A stretch of 64,000 nucleotides of DNA from Hetaerina americana (GCA_022747635.1 JAKTNV010000003.1:52268857-52332856), one strand, 5' to 3'. Positions 14,007-26,241 are shown, counted from the stretch's first letter. The notes: generated by a model not told the origin, from the sequence alone. Program-made: numbers and translations.

Positions 14007-15730
14007 CAAAATGCTCCACTTATTTGGTGGGTATCCGTTATGAAGTGCAGTATTTTACCATTAAACAAGTCAAATTTCATCTTTCGCTTGAAGAAATGTT
14101 GGAAATTCAAGTCTCTAAAGAAATAATAACATGGAAACATTTCAATAGAAAGAACAAAATGGAAAAGGAAAAAACATGGCATGAACAGGAGCAAGCATTA
14201 TGTATACTTAGATATTCATCAGAATAAAATGGGTCCCACATTTCTAAGAATTGCTCAGCAAAAAGTGCCTTAGTCTACTGTTTTTTTCAAGTTTCTCTGC
14301 TGCAACAAGAACATTTTTATGGATTCTTGATTACAATGTTCATGCTAAGTACATGGACGGACGGATGGGTCCAATATAGGAGTTTGCATACATTTTACCA
14401 TCAAATAATGAGGATGAATTCAGCAATAAAAATCTACAACCTTTCCCGTAAATTGTGTGTAAAATGCATAAAAATCCGTTTTCATATTAAATTCTTAGGA
14501 ATGTTTTATAAAATATGTACCTTTCATCTTTAACCGAAACATTTTTGCAAGGAAGGATAAAGCATTACACTTTGCTGTAGGCTATTTTACGAATTGCAAG
14601 TTTGCCAAATTACCCTAACGATGACCGTTATGTACGCACAACTTCGCTAATCAGCACGCCCATGATTTCTTTCGACGAAAGTCAGCAGCTATCTTCTTTC
14701 CACCTTACTTCTGACTGCGTCTTCAACTATCGTTCTACTTTAATCATGACCTCACGCGTTTTCCTTGCCCTCTTGGGTTTCAACGTAATTACCTTTTTCG
14801 GGAATAAAATTAATTCGTTTTCTTTTTTATTAAATATTATATAATTCCCAATTCACGGTTCTTCCTTCATTTTGAATCCCTTCACAAAGGCATAAATTCC
14901 ATCGGCCTTCAAAGCAAAGTATTAGCAACAAACGTGAAAAAAAATTCCCCCCTTTGTTACCCTCTAGATTATTTTTTCAAATATTTCATCCCAGCGACGC
15001 ACGTGCTCATGCGAATCTCTCCATTCACTCCGGCCACAATCGCTGCCTTCCTGTGCTTTTGAAGACCTCAGCTGACTACCGCACCATCCCCTTGCGCTCT
15101 TGGCCGTGCAGAACCTGGCGCCGGGTTCTGGCAGCGGCATTGTTTAATATTTTGAGCACCTCCTATTCATTCGCCTGCCTCTTGACAAATAGTTCCGAAA
15201 GGTAGGCGCCATAATGCTCGGAGTCACTCGAAAAGGATTTTATTTTTCATTTCATACAAAAAAGGGGTTAGGTCACTATTATCTACTTAACCCCCGGGGA
15301 AAAATACCCGGATCCAGTTCTCCCGCAGGCTTTTCGCAGGAGATTTCGTTCGAATACTTTGAAAAAGGGGAAAAAAATGTAATATTGACCTTCTAGTTTT
15401 TGAACTTGCCTTGCCATCTCCGCCCGCTGAAGTAGACATTCAAAATTATTTTTTGAAAGGCTGAAAACTTCGTTCGCGGTTTAATTTAAACCGACTCTTT
15501 AATTTTTTTTACAGTGCACAGGTAAGAATTTTTTTCAGAACCTCGGTGGCATCATAGAATTTAGATACAAGGAACTTAAAAGAACCCCTGCATATTTTGC
15601 GTTAAAAGGCACACGTTTTTCCGCAAAAACTCCGGATATGCGATAACTCCAGCATCCTTTCCGTTTGCCTAGGAAATATAGAGTGTGGGCTAGAACGAGG
15701 GAAAAGTATCGAGAGCACCACAACGATTTT
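14007..15730. other. Unassigned DNA with one 22-bp near-palindrome
   Basis: No element was recognised. At 15109-15130 there is an imperfect palindrome with GGCGCC-like core (10 of 11 base pairs in the half-site). Frames of 60-83 residues lack motifs. Confidence 0.45.
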
Positions 15731-16500
15731 TAACAATTCCACGGAAAATATTTATCTTTCTCCCACAGCGCGTCCGTTCTCGCAGGGTGTGGCGTGATCT
15801 CACCCATCTGCGGGCTCGCACTCGCGGCATTCAGCCGCCTCGTTGCGAGGACGGAGAGAAACGCAGAGACGTCAAGGCAGGAGAGAAAAGGTGGACGACG
15901 ACGCGTCGTCGTCATCCTTCTCTCTTCCACCTTGACCCTCGCAACCATACGCCGTATCACCCGCTTCCCATCCATTTGACGCTCCTCCGAGTCCTTTAAA
16001 ACACCACACCTCGGCTCCAACCACCCATCCGCCGGAGAAGCCCCCTCGCCCCACCCCCCTTCTGATTCGCGCTCTCCGGCGGGCCAGTACGGCCGACTGC
16101 CGCCGATGCTGCCGCATTTCATCAGAGTAATGGGCTCCTCCGCTCGTCTCCTGCCCGTTAATGCCTGAGAGGCCTCCACCCCTCTACACTCTCCGGGGTC
16201 AAGCACTCCGTGCCGGACGGCGAGAGAAAAGAGGACGGGGTCCATCATTTTACAGCTCATCTGCAGCCCTTATGCGCACCCGCGATTTCCAAGGTGTCCC
16301 GCCTCTTTTCTGGGTGGCCCCTCGCGTTTTTACGAAGCCGTTCCGCCGGATTCCCTTTGAGGCAGCGAGCGGAGGCGACACTCATTATAATAAGTATTCT
16401 CTCCTCTGTCCCTACTGTAGTGGTATTACGAATCGGTGTTGTTGAGGTCGTGGAGCGTCATAGCTCTTGCCCGAACAGTTGTACTGTGGAATGAGTTAAC
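15731..16500. other. GC-rich CpG island-like segment with a 20-bp perfect palindrome
   Basis: CpG-rich block containing the perfect palindrome 15894-15913, built from GACGAC and GTCGTC triplets around ACGCGT. The longest frame (15730-16260, minus, 176 residues) crosses this composition without any domain and is not supported as a gene. A promoter or first-exon role is possible but unproven. Confidence 0.4.
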
Positions 16501-19500
16501 GTCTGTAAATAAGCGTTATTTTTTATGAGGGAAGTTTACTCGAATGGTTTGAGCATTAATGCTTTTTTCCTTCTTTAAATTTTCGTGATAAAATCTTTGA
16601 CTTGCCTCAATGCTTTATGAGTATATTTCGTTCCATTTTCTTAATAACATGATGCCTCCACTATCTTGATTGACTCTTTTTACTTAAACTAGAGTGTGCA
16701 TGCTAAAATATTTCAATCCCTTGAAAAATGCACTCTTTTTAATAATATTTTCAAACATTACATTTATTTAATTAGAAATGAAAAATTCTAAATTTTATAC
16801 CATGAATAATGGTGACATCCTCAGAGGTTATATAGCCGAGAATTCAATTATAGTATAGCTCCTATTCATACAACTTATCATATTTCCTTGGTCAAGTATC
16901 TTCCACCATAAATTTTCGCTATTCTACCAAGACCACACTTTCAAATTATTCACCTCTTTCTATCTTTCATTTATAGTCTTAAAAAAAAAAATGTGCTCCA
17001 AGATGGATAAAATGTTTCCCTCATCTACTGCTACGCATCCTTCTCTCTTCACCCTTTCTTCGAAGTCCTTTTACATTCGTAGCTGCGTCTATGCTTTTAT
17101 TTTCGTTATGCTCGTAGTGCTAAGGTATAAGGTATTTAACCTTCTTTTCTCTTCTGATCCCTTATCACTCGTCCCTAGGGAATGCGAATTAATATAAAAG
17201 AAGGGCTCCCTCTGCTACTATTGGCCAATGTTAATTTTTCTTTTGATAAAAACTCTATTTCCCCATTCCAATTCTGTTACCTAACATTCTTCGTGAATTT
17301 ACCACCTCTGGTTATCTTCCTGCCTTAAAGAGATATCTCTTCCATTTGTCTGATGTCAAGTTTCTCTATACGTAATTGAAACTTATCTACCTTAATTATA
17401 TTAAAAAATAACTAACTTAATTTTATTACGTTTTTATCTTTCCCCCTTTGTCATTATACAGACCAGTAATTTTTTGGATTTCTGTATTCTCTATGTCTTC
17501 TACAAATTGTGGAAAGATAATCTCTTTTTTATGTCCTTACGTCCCCTCTTATCCTTGATCTCATTAATTGCCTTCTCACCCACACATTAAATATCAAGAA
17601 CGATAAAGAGCAATCTTACTTTTCTTTGTTTTTCTCCTCTGCTTTCACCGAATCCATTTACTGCCGCCTGCTCTGTATACATATAGGGAGTGTATTTATT
17701 CTCTGAATTTTGTACATTCGAGTTTTTTCTGTGTTAAGTAGCATCTTATTCCGGTCCTCGTAGCCTAAAGCTTTTTTCCAAATCCATTAATGAAAAAAGG
17801 TGGGTTGGTCTTCATGAATCCTTTTCTCTTCAGTAATTTCAAGAACAGAGCATCTCCTCTTAATTATTGCCTCACGCTTGTTTTGCAATTGAGCTCACTA
17901 ATTTCACTGCTAACTTTTAAATCAGGAAATTAACTCACCATCTGCTACCCCATGGCATCAAGTATCTCCATGAGTCATGTTAAATATGTAATATTTAATT
18001 AAATGAATAGAAACATAGCTAATTATTAGTATTTAGTTTGAGAGATTTAGTCTATTGGAAAGCCATTTTCATACATTAGGAGTGTATCTATAACTATACT
18101 TCTTTAGGTTACAGCCAAATTCGGGGGCACACTCTAATCGCATTAATTCACATATTTTAAATGAAGGTATGTCTACAAATATTATTAGACCATCTGTTTG
18201 ATTTTAAGAAATAAGATCAGGTTTTGAGAGGGTTGAAACCTATGCCTTCGGGTTAAAAACTATTACGGAAGTTTAATTACTGCTAGGATCGCTGTCGCGT
18301 CTTGGCTAATTATTGCCAATAAAATGCCAATTGAAAGAACGTCACCACGGCTAAGTGGAAGCGTTACAACAGACCTTGACGACGGAGCTAAGCATCATTC
18401 CGGGCGCCGCCTTCCACAAGGCGAACGAGGCGGGGAAAACCCGCGGGCAGCGGTGGGTGGACGCTCAAGGGTGCTACTTCGAAAACTTTTGAGTGAATGT
18501 ATCAATTCTGGCAATAATATTTTCTAATCAACTCAGTCCTACTACTTTTGGGACAGATCTTTTATTTAGTAAATAAACAATTTTTGTAAGAATGAAGTAT
18601 TCGCAGTGACAGGAAAAGGACAAAAAAGGTATGGCTCACATGGGAGTGGTAATGAAGAGAGAGCTCTGGGGACGAGTCAAAAGTTTAGTACAATTTTTTA
18701 TGACTATTTAGTTACATCACAGATGTTTAATTTTGGAGTATTGGGTTAATGATTCCACAGTTTAAAATAATAATAAACTATTACATTTATTTTGATTTTA
18801 GTCAGTTAAAAAGAAGTGATTTTATTCCGGAATTAAAGTGATTTTACATGTAGGTTTTGTGTCTGTGTGTGTCGTATGAATTACAATATATTCATCGGAT
18901 GTGAGTTTAGGATATTGCTTGTTTAATGCTCGTACTTTTAAACCTGGTTGTAAAACAAAGTACGACACGGAGTAGGGTATCACAGAACGGTCTACGGTGT
19001 GTGATAGGTTATTTAAAAAGGTAATTAGAAAATACATCACATTTTATTTTTCTCAAACTCATTAAACTCTTGAAAAAAGTAAGTAATAAGACTTCTGGTC
19101 TAACTTCCAAAATTGGCGAAATTATATTCTGGTGGTATATAACAAAAGTCTCTGAAAAACCAGTGTTTTTTAAATCTAAATCCATGCTTTCATAAATTAA
19201 GTTCAAAAACCTATTTTGTCCGAAAAGTAGAAGAGAAAAATTATAGATATGCAAAATTCGAGTTAAATTTTTAAAGGAAATTTAAATTGGGGATCCCTGA
19301 GGCGGCCTGAGTTGGCCTTGCAAAATTTGTGGGACGGATAAAAGTGTGTACTCTTTGACTGACAAGTTTGAAACTTCCAGGGCCCTCGCTAGTTAAAAAA
19401 ATTACGTTGGGGACAATATTTCTTCTCAGAGCATGGGTAAGGAATAAAAGGGTTTCAATGGTAAACAGTATGTGTAAAAATATTTATATCGACCACAGAA

Positions 19501-20024
19501 AACAAAGATTAAGTCTGCCCATGAATGTGCCTTATCATTAATTTCAAGTTATTTACGTATTAATTTTATCACAATAATTTTGAGCAGATCCTCAGCATTT
19601 TATTTTATTAATGCGAATCACCGTATTGAATAAGTGAATGAAACTCGCTAGATTTACAGATGAGGAGAAGTCAAAATGACACTGGGAAATTGCATAAAGG
19701 GTGGTACAAGGCTGTGACGATTTTAGCCGATGGAGAGACCCGGCGTCAGGTACGGAACTTTCCCACTAGGAGGAACATTTGCAAATAACGAGAGTATGAT
19801 GACCTGTTAGGTTTTTATTAACCGATTTCTTGAGAATAACAAAAATTAATTCACGCCTTCCATTATTGAATGAGATTACCGAAAGATGAATTTTGAAGTT
19901 AAACGCGCGTTAGCGTATTAGGTTGAAAAAATTACTATCTTGCACCTGGTTATAAAATTGGTGAAGTGTTTGTGATCTTTTGATTCGTTATTTGCAAAAA
20001 TTATTTTCTAGATTTTTGCGTGAG
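16501..20024. other. AT-rich DNA, mostly unassigned
   Basis: A short GC-rich patch lies at about 18330-18480. No terminal inverted repeats, transposase or RT motifs were seen. Small frames are unremarkable. Confidence 0.5.
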
Positions 20025-20140
20025 TAGTTGTAGCAGACTATTAAGTAAAATGTTCGACTGCCGACCTAAAGGCACAGGTTCAATTCTCATATTTTTGATC
20101 TCACAGGGTGTAATGCACGATAATTATCAGCACAAATGTG
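20025..20140 (+). mobile_element. Possible decayed tRNA-derived SINE
   Basis: The segment around 20045-20090 resembles the 3' half of a tRNA head: TTCGACTGCCGACC is followed by CAGGTTCAATTCTC, which matches a pol III B box (GGTTCRANNCY) at 10 of 11 positions. An upstream TAGCAGACTATTAAG could be a mutated A box. There is no second copy in this window and no target duplication that I can see, so this remains tentative. Confidence 0.35.
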
Positions 20141-20439
20141 ACTCTTTTATTTAATTTATTTTGCATTAATATTATCCAAATGTTTCCACAGTCTTAAAAT
20201 AGGATAGAACGAAACAGACCTAGCTCGCACTTGCGCAAGCCTAACTCAACTATAACAATGAGAAATGAGATTTTAAAATAGCCAACAAACCAGCAGTGAA
20301 ATATTTCCTTTTATTCCCATTTATTTTCGGGAGGCATTTACGCAACAAGGTATAATGGTTATGGCTGGAAAATATTCCGGAAAAATATTGCAAAGAAATA
20401 TAGCCCTACCAGCGAAAAACCGTGACACTTCGACCCTTT

Positions 20440-20783
20440 TATTATCTCTCTGGAGCCTGGTCTTCAGACGCGGTCGGGACAAAAACATGCACTCTTAACT
20501 CACATCTCACATCCACCTCCCATCGCCGATTCCACCCGTTCACCCCTACAGGCACATGAACACACACACACACAGAGGAACCCGCTCCACCGTGCTCTTC
20601 CTCCCTCCCCCACAGAGCGACCCGCCCATCCGAAGTCCTCCCTCCTTCCGCCGCTTTCCCTTTTATTCGCCTCTCATTCCCATCCACCCCATTGGTTTAA
20701 TCCATTGCTCTTCCCCAAACACTTCCCTAACCCTCCCCGAACCCTCTCCATACCCCTTCTGGTCAATCCCCTGCGCCATGTGA
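20440..20783. other. Pyrimidine-rich island, left half of a strand-composition switch
   Basis: C+T rich on the plus strand, with a short CA repeat near 20566-20577. At about 20784 the composition flips abruptly to G+A. Frames here are Pro/Ser-rich low-complexity and are not supported as genes. Confidence 0.5.
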
Positions 20784-21112
20784 AAGAGAGAGAGAGAGAG
20801 AGGACATAAAAATCCCCTCGCCGAGACGGTCGCAGCACTCCCTCACTCAGTCAGCGCCCGCTGTAGATTAGCCACGGGAATTAATGGCGACAAGGAATCG
20901 ATAAGTATAATGTGCGGTCTGCGGGAGGAGTGGTTGGAGGGAAGGCGGAGAGGATGGAGCAAGAAAGAAAGAAAGAAGTATAGACTTAAAAGAGAAAGAG
21001 AGGATGGACGCTGACCATTCGGGGAAGGGAAGGGGGAGGGGGTGGGCAATAATAATGGAGAGGATAATGGAGCTGTTGGTAAAACTGAAATGGGAAATGG
21101 TGAATTGGAGTG

Positions 21113-21143
<31 letters not shown>

Positions 21144-21300
21144 AGGATGAGAGGGAGGTGGGAGGAATAAGATGGATGGTAGAAGAGGGAATGGAAAAGG
21201 CCGCAATACTGCGAGAGTGGTGGTGGGGGTTGAATATATGGACCGGCAAGGAAAGAGGGAACTACCTCAGGAAAGAAAGACTTTCCTCCCAAGGTCGAAG
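20784..21300. other. Purine-rich island with (GA)n tracts
   Basis: G+A-rich plus strand with (GA)n runs at 20784-20803 and 21117-21143. Long minus-strand frames (for example 20843-21292, Ser/Pro/Leu-rich) are composition artefacts. The polypurine tract could form triplex or H-DNA. Confidence 0.5.
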
Positions 21301-21811
21301 AAATCTCAGTTCAAAATTTGTATGCTCCCATGTGTCACTTTATAGTCCGCCACTTTGAAATTATTCGCGACGATGACTCCGGTGATTTGATTAATAGATT
21401 GCCATGGATATTCGATGCATGCTTTGTCTCTCAGAATGACCCCAAATAAATCATCGGATAGACGGGACTTTCGAGATGATTCGTACTTTCATATGAGGTA
21501 AATTGAGTCGTCAAAATGGATTAATTGCTTTAAAAAAGTCAGCAGTCAAGTGCACCTAATAAAATTTTATTGATTAATTGATGCATCTGAATACGCCAAA
21601 TTAATGACTTGAAATTACAGGCTATATACGTAGATTACAATAATTAAAGCAAATATTCCAGAAAGTTTGGTTGTTTATCTTATGTAGTAACGCATCCTGA
21701 GCTTTGATGTCTATTTGTAAAGTTGCATTTGTCAGTTTGGATTTGTTTTGAATAAGCGTAAATCAATAGTTCCTTTTCTTTTTAAGAATTTCTCTTTTAT
21801 GAAAATACATA
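21301..21811. other. AT-rich DNA, nothing recognised
   Basis: No supported feature between the purine island and the mariner deletion derivative. Confidence 0.5.
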
Positions 21812-22325
21812 CAGGGTTCGTCCGGAAAATAAGTGTACTGAGCTCAGGAAAAAAAAATTATTACACTTTTACATATCTTAAGCTAATATTCCTCAAAATA
21901 GGACCCTTGTAAGTCGATACACTTGTTCCAGCGGCGTTCCCATTCCTGGAACGCTCCCGCGAAGGCATCATCGGGAACCTCTCGAAGACTCGTCGTCGAC
22001 CTCTTCTCTGCCCTCCACGAACATCGTGTGCCACCGAAAGATCATGTTTCTGGACATGGCTGACTCCCCGTAAGCCTGGTTAATCATACCGACAGTTTCG
22101 GTGGACGATTTCCCAAGCTTTACCGCAAATTTGATGGAATAACGCTGCTCCAAAAACTTCGGCATCGCGTTCCGTGACGTGGGTCGAGCGTGGAGGTTCG
22201 CGTTAACAGAGCTCCTCACTACACCACAGCTCAGAGCCGACTGCCTTTTTCAGCGTCGCTTGCCAACATACCCCCCTCCAATCGCAGCCCAGGAGTCAGT
22301 ACACTTATTTTCCGGACGAACCCTG
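21812..22325 (-). mobile_element. Internally deleted, non-autonomous mariner (514 bp) with perfect 30-bp TIRs
   Basis: The ends form perfect 30-bp terminal inverted repeats starting CAGGGTTCGTCCGGAAAATA, flanked by TA on both sides (21810-21811 and 22326-22327). On the minus strand, a frame from a likely ATG at 22165 encodes the transposase N-terminal helix-turn-helix region (LEQRYSIKFAVKLGKS, then AYGESAMSRNMIFRWH, then EGREEVDDES). It runs directly, in a shifted frame, into a mariner C-terminus (FQEWERRWNKCIDLQGSYFEEY, stop at 21883-21885). The whole DD34D catalytic core is missing. Typical mariners are about 1.3 kb, so roughly 0.8 kb has been lost. Perfect TIRs imply recent mobilisation by a transposase supplied in trans. 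The family is clear; the autonomous parent is not in this window. Confidence 0.9.
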
Positions 22326-22742
22326 TAGCTGTTCGAAAAGTGTTGAAGACTTCAGACCTGTGAAAAATTGTTAAGAACACGTATTTATTAGAAGTTATTC
22401 ACGCCGCAAAAGTTTATATACTTTGAGAATTATAGGTGATTTGTAACTTCGTGATCTGTCGCACAATACCACTGGAGAACCAGAAGTGGAATTAATAAAG
22501 AATAAAAGCACAAGACTTTGAAATGAAGAAAACATAATATTGGGTTCTTTTTTTAAGTACACCAAAGAAGACTAATTTTAGATACGTTTAGGAAAATATG
22601 TCCATAAATAAATGGAAGTTTTCCGATTGAGACAGGAAGATAACCAGCGATGGCAGATGTTAAGAGAGCGATGATGAATGAAACATCAAAATAAAAACTA
22701 ATATCGACAAATGGTACTGGAGGAATATAAATATGCATAAAA
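22326..22742. other. AT-rich DNA, nothing recognised
   Basis: No supported feature between the mariner and the (TA)n tract. Confidence 0.5.
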
Positions 22743-22760
22743 CATATATGTATATATATG

Positions 22761-22815
<55 letters not shown>
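22743..22815. repeat. (TA)n microsatellite
   Basis: About 70 bp of TA repeat that is flush with the 3' tail of a SINE-1 fragment on its right. The same arrangement occurs at 35.33 kb. Confidence 0.9.
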
Positions 22816-22821
<6 letters not shown>

Positions 22822-22862
22822 CCATAAACACAGTAGTCAACCCGAAGGTCGGTTTGGTAGTG
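22816..22862 (-). mobile_element. SINE-1, 3' tail fragment
   Basis: The plus strand reads ACCATAAACACAGTAGTCAA followed by CCCGAAGGTCGGTTTGGTA. This is the reverse complement of the 3' end of SINE-1 at 52.8 kb and matches the copy at 35.3 kb. Only the last 45 bp or so remain; the tRNA-like head is absent. Confidence 0.8.
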
Positions 22863-22961
22863 CACGAAAAGATTTTAAAATAACAAAATAAATATTGCAC
22901 ACCCTGCCTTATTTTTTATAATCTCAAAATTGACCAATTTATACTAATATATAAGAATATT

Positions 22962-23229
22962 GGGGCGGGCTAGTGCAATAGCTTCCAACCTAGAGGGCCT
23001 GGGTACAAAAGGGCTAGGAGACGGCAGATCTTTACCAGTGGTAGCCTGATCCCCACCTGAGGTACTTTGGAAGAGTATTTTCAGAGAGTACGCCGTCCGT
23101 CGATAAGTTTCTTTTAGAGTAGACTAATGCCAACCCCCAGTTTCTCTCCACCCTTCCCCTTCTCCTATCCACCCATAATGACGCAAATTACCCCAGCTGT
23201 CGATCGCCTCCCCTAAAGCTACTACTACT
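22962..23229 (+). mobile_element. SINE-2 (tRNA-derived, (CTA)n tail), copy 1
   Basis: Aligns over its length with the element at 62.5 kb. Shared landmarks in order are the head GGCTAGTGCAATAG (A box), a degenerate B box, ACCTGAGGTACTTTGG, AGTAGACTAATGCC, CACCCATAATGACGCAAATTA, GTCGATCGCCTC and a terminal CTACTACTAC tail. In this copy the B box (GGTACAAAAGG) has decayed, so it is probably transcriptionally dead. No convincing target-site duplication was seen. Confidence 0.8.
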
Positions 23230-24299
23230 GGGAGGACATTACCACTTCAAAAATATAAATTTCAGTTTTCCCTGTCTATATAATATTTACAAAATATCAG
23301 GTTTTTAGAGAACAAAGTTCTACTGACTAATGATGATAATAAAATGGGCACAGGGCACAGTCATGAATGAAGAAATAAATCGGAGAAAGAGTGAAGAGAG
23401 GAGGCTATGAAGGGTTTTTTTACGAACCAAACTTAGGTCAAAGCATATTATTTTGCTGTAGGCTACAAATGAAAGTAGCGGAGAGATGGGTAATTTCAGA
23501 GAAATTCACAGGAAGAGAAACAACTATGTGGAAAATATCTATGAAATTAATTTCAAAAAACTGGAAAGCATTTTCAGGTAATATAATGCCCGAAAAAAAT
23601 AAATCCTAAAATCGTTGACCCCTTTGATGTGGTCGAATAAAATTTTAGTAGATGCGAATGAAATCAGCTTGAGTAATTTCATGAGAAGTACAAATGTAAA
23701 TCATCAAAATAATGTCATCTCGATATTATCAAAGAGTCATGGCCATTAAAATAACTTCATATTTATGTTTTGGAAACAAAATTAATGATAATATCTTTCT
23801 AAAATTTTTAAAATTATGTATTAAATTTAATGCCCAAGAAAAATTAAGACAACTACTAACCCACTGATTACTATGTTTACACTTACAATAGGACTACGTA
23901 GACAGTTTTTACCCTTAGCTTCCTGACAGTATAACGTTTATGCAGTATATGTTTCAATGATTTTAGTAAATGGGCGTTTTCGAAAAATAGTGGTTTGTGT
24001 TTTGTGAAAAGATTTTGTGAGGTCGGTACGTGGGGTGGAAGAGTTAAATGCTTGAACACACAATTAAAAGCAATTTTCCTGAAAAATTGCTATTCATACG
24101 TAAGCTTTGACTAAACACAGTGAGTCAACATTCCTCGAGGTCATTGCACTATTAATCGCCTGTTAAAATCACTGCTAAAAAAAACCTAGGATGATACTTC
24201 AGAACCAAAGAAGTAATGGTTTCCACAATAAATTAGTAACGATACTTGGCTCATGAGATCTCCTGGTGGGAGGGAATGAAATCCATTAAAAAAACCGCC
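23230..24299. other. AT-rich DNA, nothing recognised
   Basis: No supported feature; the 72-residue frame at 23391-23609 has no known motif. Confidence 0.5.
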
Positions 24300-25250
24300 A
24301 ATTGAAAGAATATAGTCAGTGAATGGGGGGATAAAGGTGTAGGTATGGAAAATAAATGACCAGAGGGAAATTCTGCCAGGAAAAAATTGCGGGAGACGAG
24401 CGTGTCGTAGAATGCGGTGATCAAAGGAGGCGCGGCAGAGAGAGAGAGGAAGAGGTGGGATGGGAGGATATTTGTGATGCCAGGATAGAGCGGAAGGGGA
24501 GGAGGCGTAGAGGACTGAATTCGGGAGAGCGAGGGAATAACAAGTGAATCGGTGCCGTGTGTGTGTGCCTATGTGTTCGTCTACGCGCGTGTGTGTGTGT
24601 ATGTTCGTTGAGGTGGCACACGGCGATGATGATGGAGCAGGATGCGAATGGCCCTGGTGTGGAAACACTGCGGAGAATATATATCACGGGAGGAGGACTC
24701 GTGGGAATGATGCCATGGCCATTATGGGAAATGGGAGGGAGAAAGAGAGAGAGAGTGGTAGGGATGGAAATCAGGAGAATTTGGGAAGAAGGAGACGCAC
24801 GGCGTCGGAGGGGACGAAGGTGGTTGACGTCGGGCGGCGGCGGGTCTCAGGGGGAGTGATGAAACGGGACGGGACGGCGGTGGAGAGCTCCTCCTCTCCC
24901 GGTGCGGGGTGAGGGAGGTGGAAGCGAGGCTAGGAGATGAGTCGATCCAACGAAGAGTAGCTCTTGAGTGAGCGTGGAATGAGGTAATCGCGGCGCCGGG
25001 TGGGAATGCCGCGTGGGCTAAAGACAGCATCCACTCCACTGGAGGTCCTCCCGACCCTCCTTCCTCTCTTCTTGCCGCTGCTCCGACGTGTGAGCCTGGT
25101 GCTCTCCTCGCGTTCTGAATTATTAAGGGGGAAGGGAGACCGCGTGATGGGGGCACACGATTCCGCATGTCTCTTCTCCCCCATCTCTCCCCAGATCGAA
25201 ACCGGAGCCCGTGCGTCTTAATTAGTAGGTAGTTGTGGCGGCGGCGTTTC
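24300..25250. other. Purine-rich GC island with a (GT)n run
   Basis: G+A-rich on the plus strand from about 24300 to 24910, with a (GT)n run at about 24558-24602, then a more balanced CpG-rich stretch to about 25250. Many frames on both strands are open because of composition and none carries a domain. It may include a CpG-island promoter. Confidence 0.45.
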
Positions 25251-25618
25251 TTTCGGTTCTCCGTGGAGCCTCGATACCAAGGGGCAGAGTGGGTGATAAA
25301 GGTTTGATGTCGGGGGACCGTTCTCGTGGCACGTGTGGCTTATGTCAGAGGCACTTGCGTGATTAACTTCTACAGGTTTTCACCGCATCGAAACTGCCTC
25401 TATGGAACTGCCTCTTTACCCCTAACTCAGAGTGGTAGCTGTCAGTCGTTTAGATGATATACGTCCTTGCCGTTCAGTTTTTTTTACTTAAGTGCCTTTG
25501 AAGTACTTTCGATATATTACCAGAACATAACTATGCAGTCTTTGTAATACCTACGACATTTTATTCCTATTCCTGGGATATTAAGAATTTATAGGAAAAA
25601 TGAGAGCCACATCTCATT

Positions 25619-25620
25619 AG

Positions 25621-25682
<62 letters not shown>
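25619..25682. repeat. (TA)n microsatellite
   Basis: About 60 bp of TA repeat in otherwise featureless AT-rich DNA (25250-26150). Confidence 0.9.
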
Positions 25683-25686
<4 letters not shown>

Positions 25687-26150
25687 ACTATACCAAAGCA
25701 TTTTCCTCCATTTCAATTCCTTGTTGGCTGTAATAAAAAATAATAATGCTAACTTAGGAGTAAAAACATTTAAGAGTTTTAAATATTAAAATCTGCACGA
25801 TGATATCCTTAACTTCAAGGACGCATGGCCATTCTTTTTTTGATATTCCGAATCCAAAGTATGCACACTGTGTCTTTGAATTATCAAACGGCTCACCACC
25901 ACCGACGTATTCATTAAACCAGATGACTCATCAGTAAATAGTTTTTATGACTTTTGGAGCTGGAGGGTGATATTAAAGAATATTTCGTCAAACAAGGAGA
26001 ATCTTAAATAATATTTCCAAATCCTTAATAAACCTTTTGGATGAGCAGCACGTTTTTTTCAAACGGAAAAATACGCTTTTTCAAAAGGATTACGACTGAA
26101 TGCTGAACTACTCTCTTCCCTCTCTCTCTCTCTTTACCTATACATACATA

Positions 26151-26241
26151 CTTGAGTGGTCTGAAAAGTTTCCGACCTCAAAAATTTCAGAAAAAATGTC
26201 TTGTAACTTTGTTAGGTCGGAGATTTTTCAGACCACCCTTG
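26151..26241. mobile_element. 91-bp MITE of Tc1/mariner type
   Basis: The two ends form inverted repeats of 28 bp (left CTTGAGTGGTCTGAAAAGTT, right arm read inward CAAGGGTGGTCTGAAAAATC, both continuing to CCGACCT) with five mismatches. They are flanked by TA on both sides (26149-26150 and 26242-26243). There is no coding sequence. Length, TA target and the near-palindromic structure fit a tiny non-autonomous mariner-like MITE. The TIR sequence differs from the other mariners in the window. Confidence 0.8.

Noticed and set aside
13792..14227. Open frames spanning the (TA)n tract near 13.9 kb
   Set aside because: Microsatellite translation joined to unrelated flanking sequence; no motif.
15730..16260. 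176-codon minus frame in the GC island
   Set aside because: Composition-driven; overlapping frames are open on both strands and no domain is visible.
20843..21292. 149-codon minus frame
   Set aside because: Ser/Pro/Leu low complexity opposite a (GA)n-rich tract.
24186..25168. Several long frames in the purine-rich island
   Set aside because: Mutually overlapping, low complexity (Ser/Pro/Leu or Arg/Gly), typical of biased DNA.
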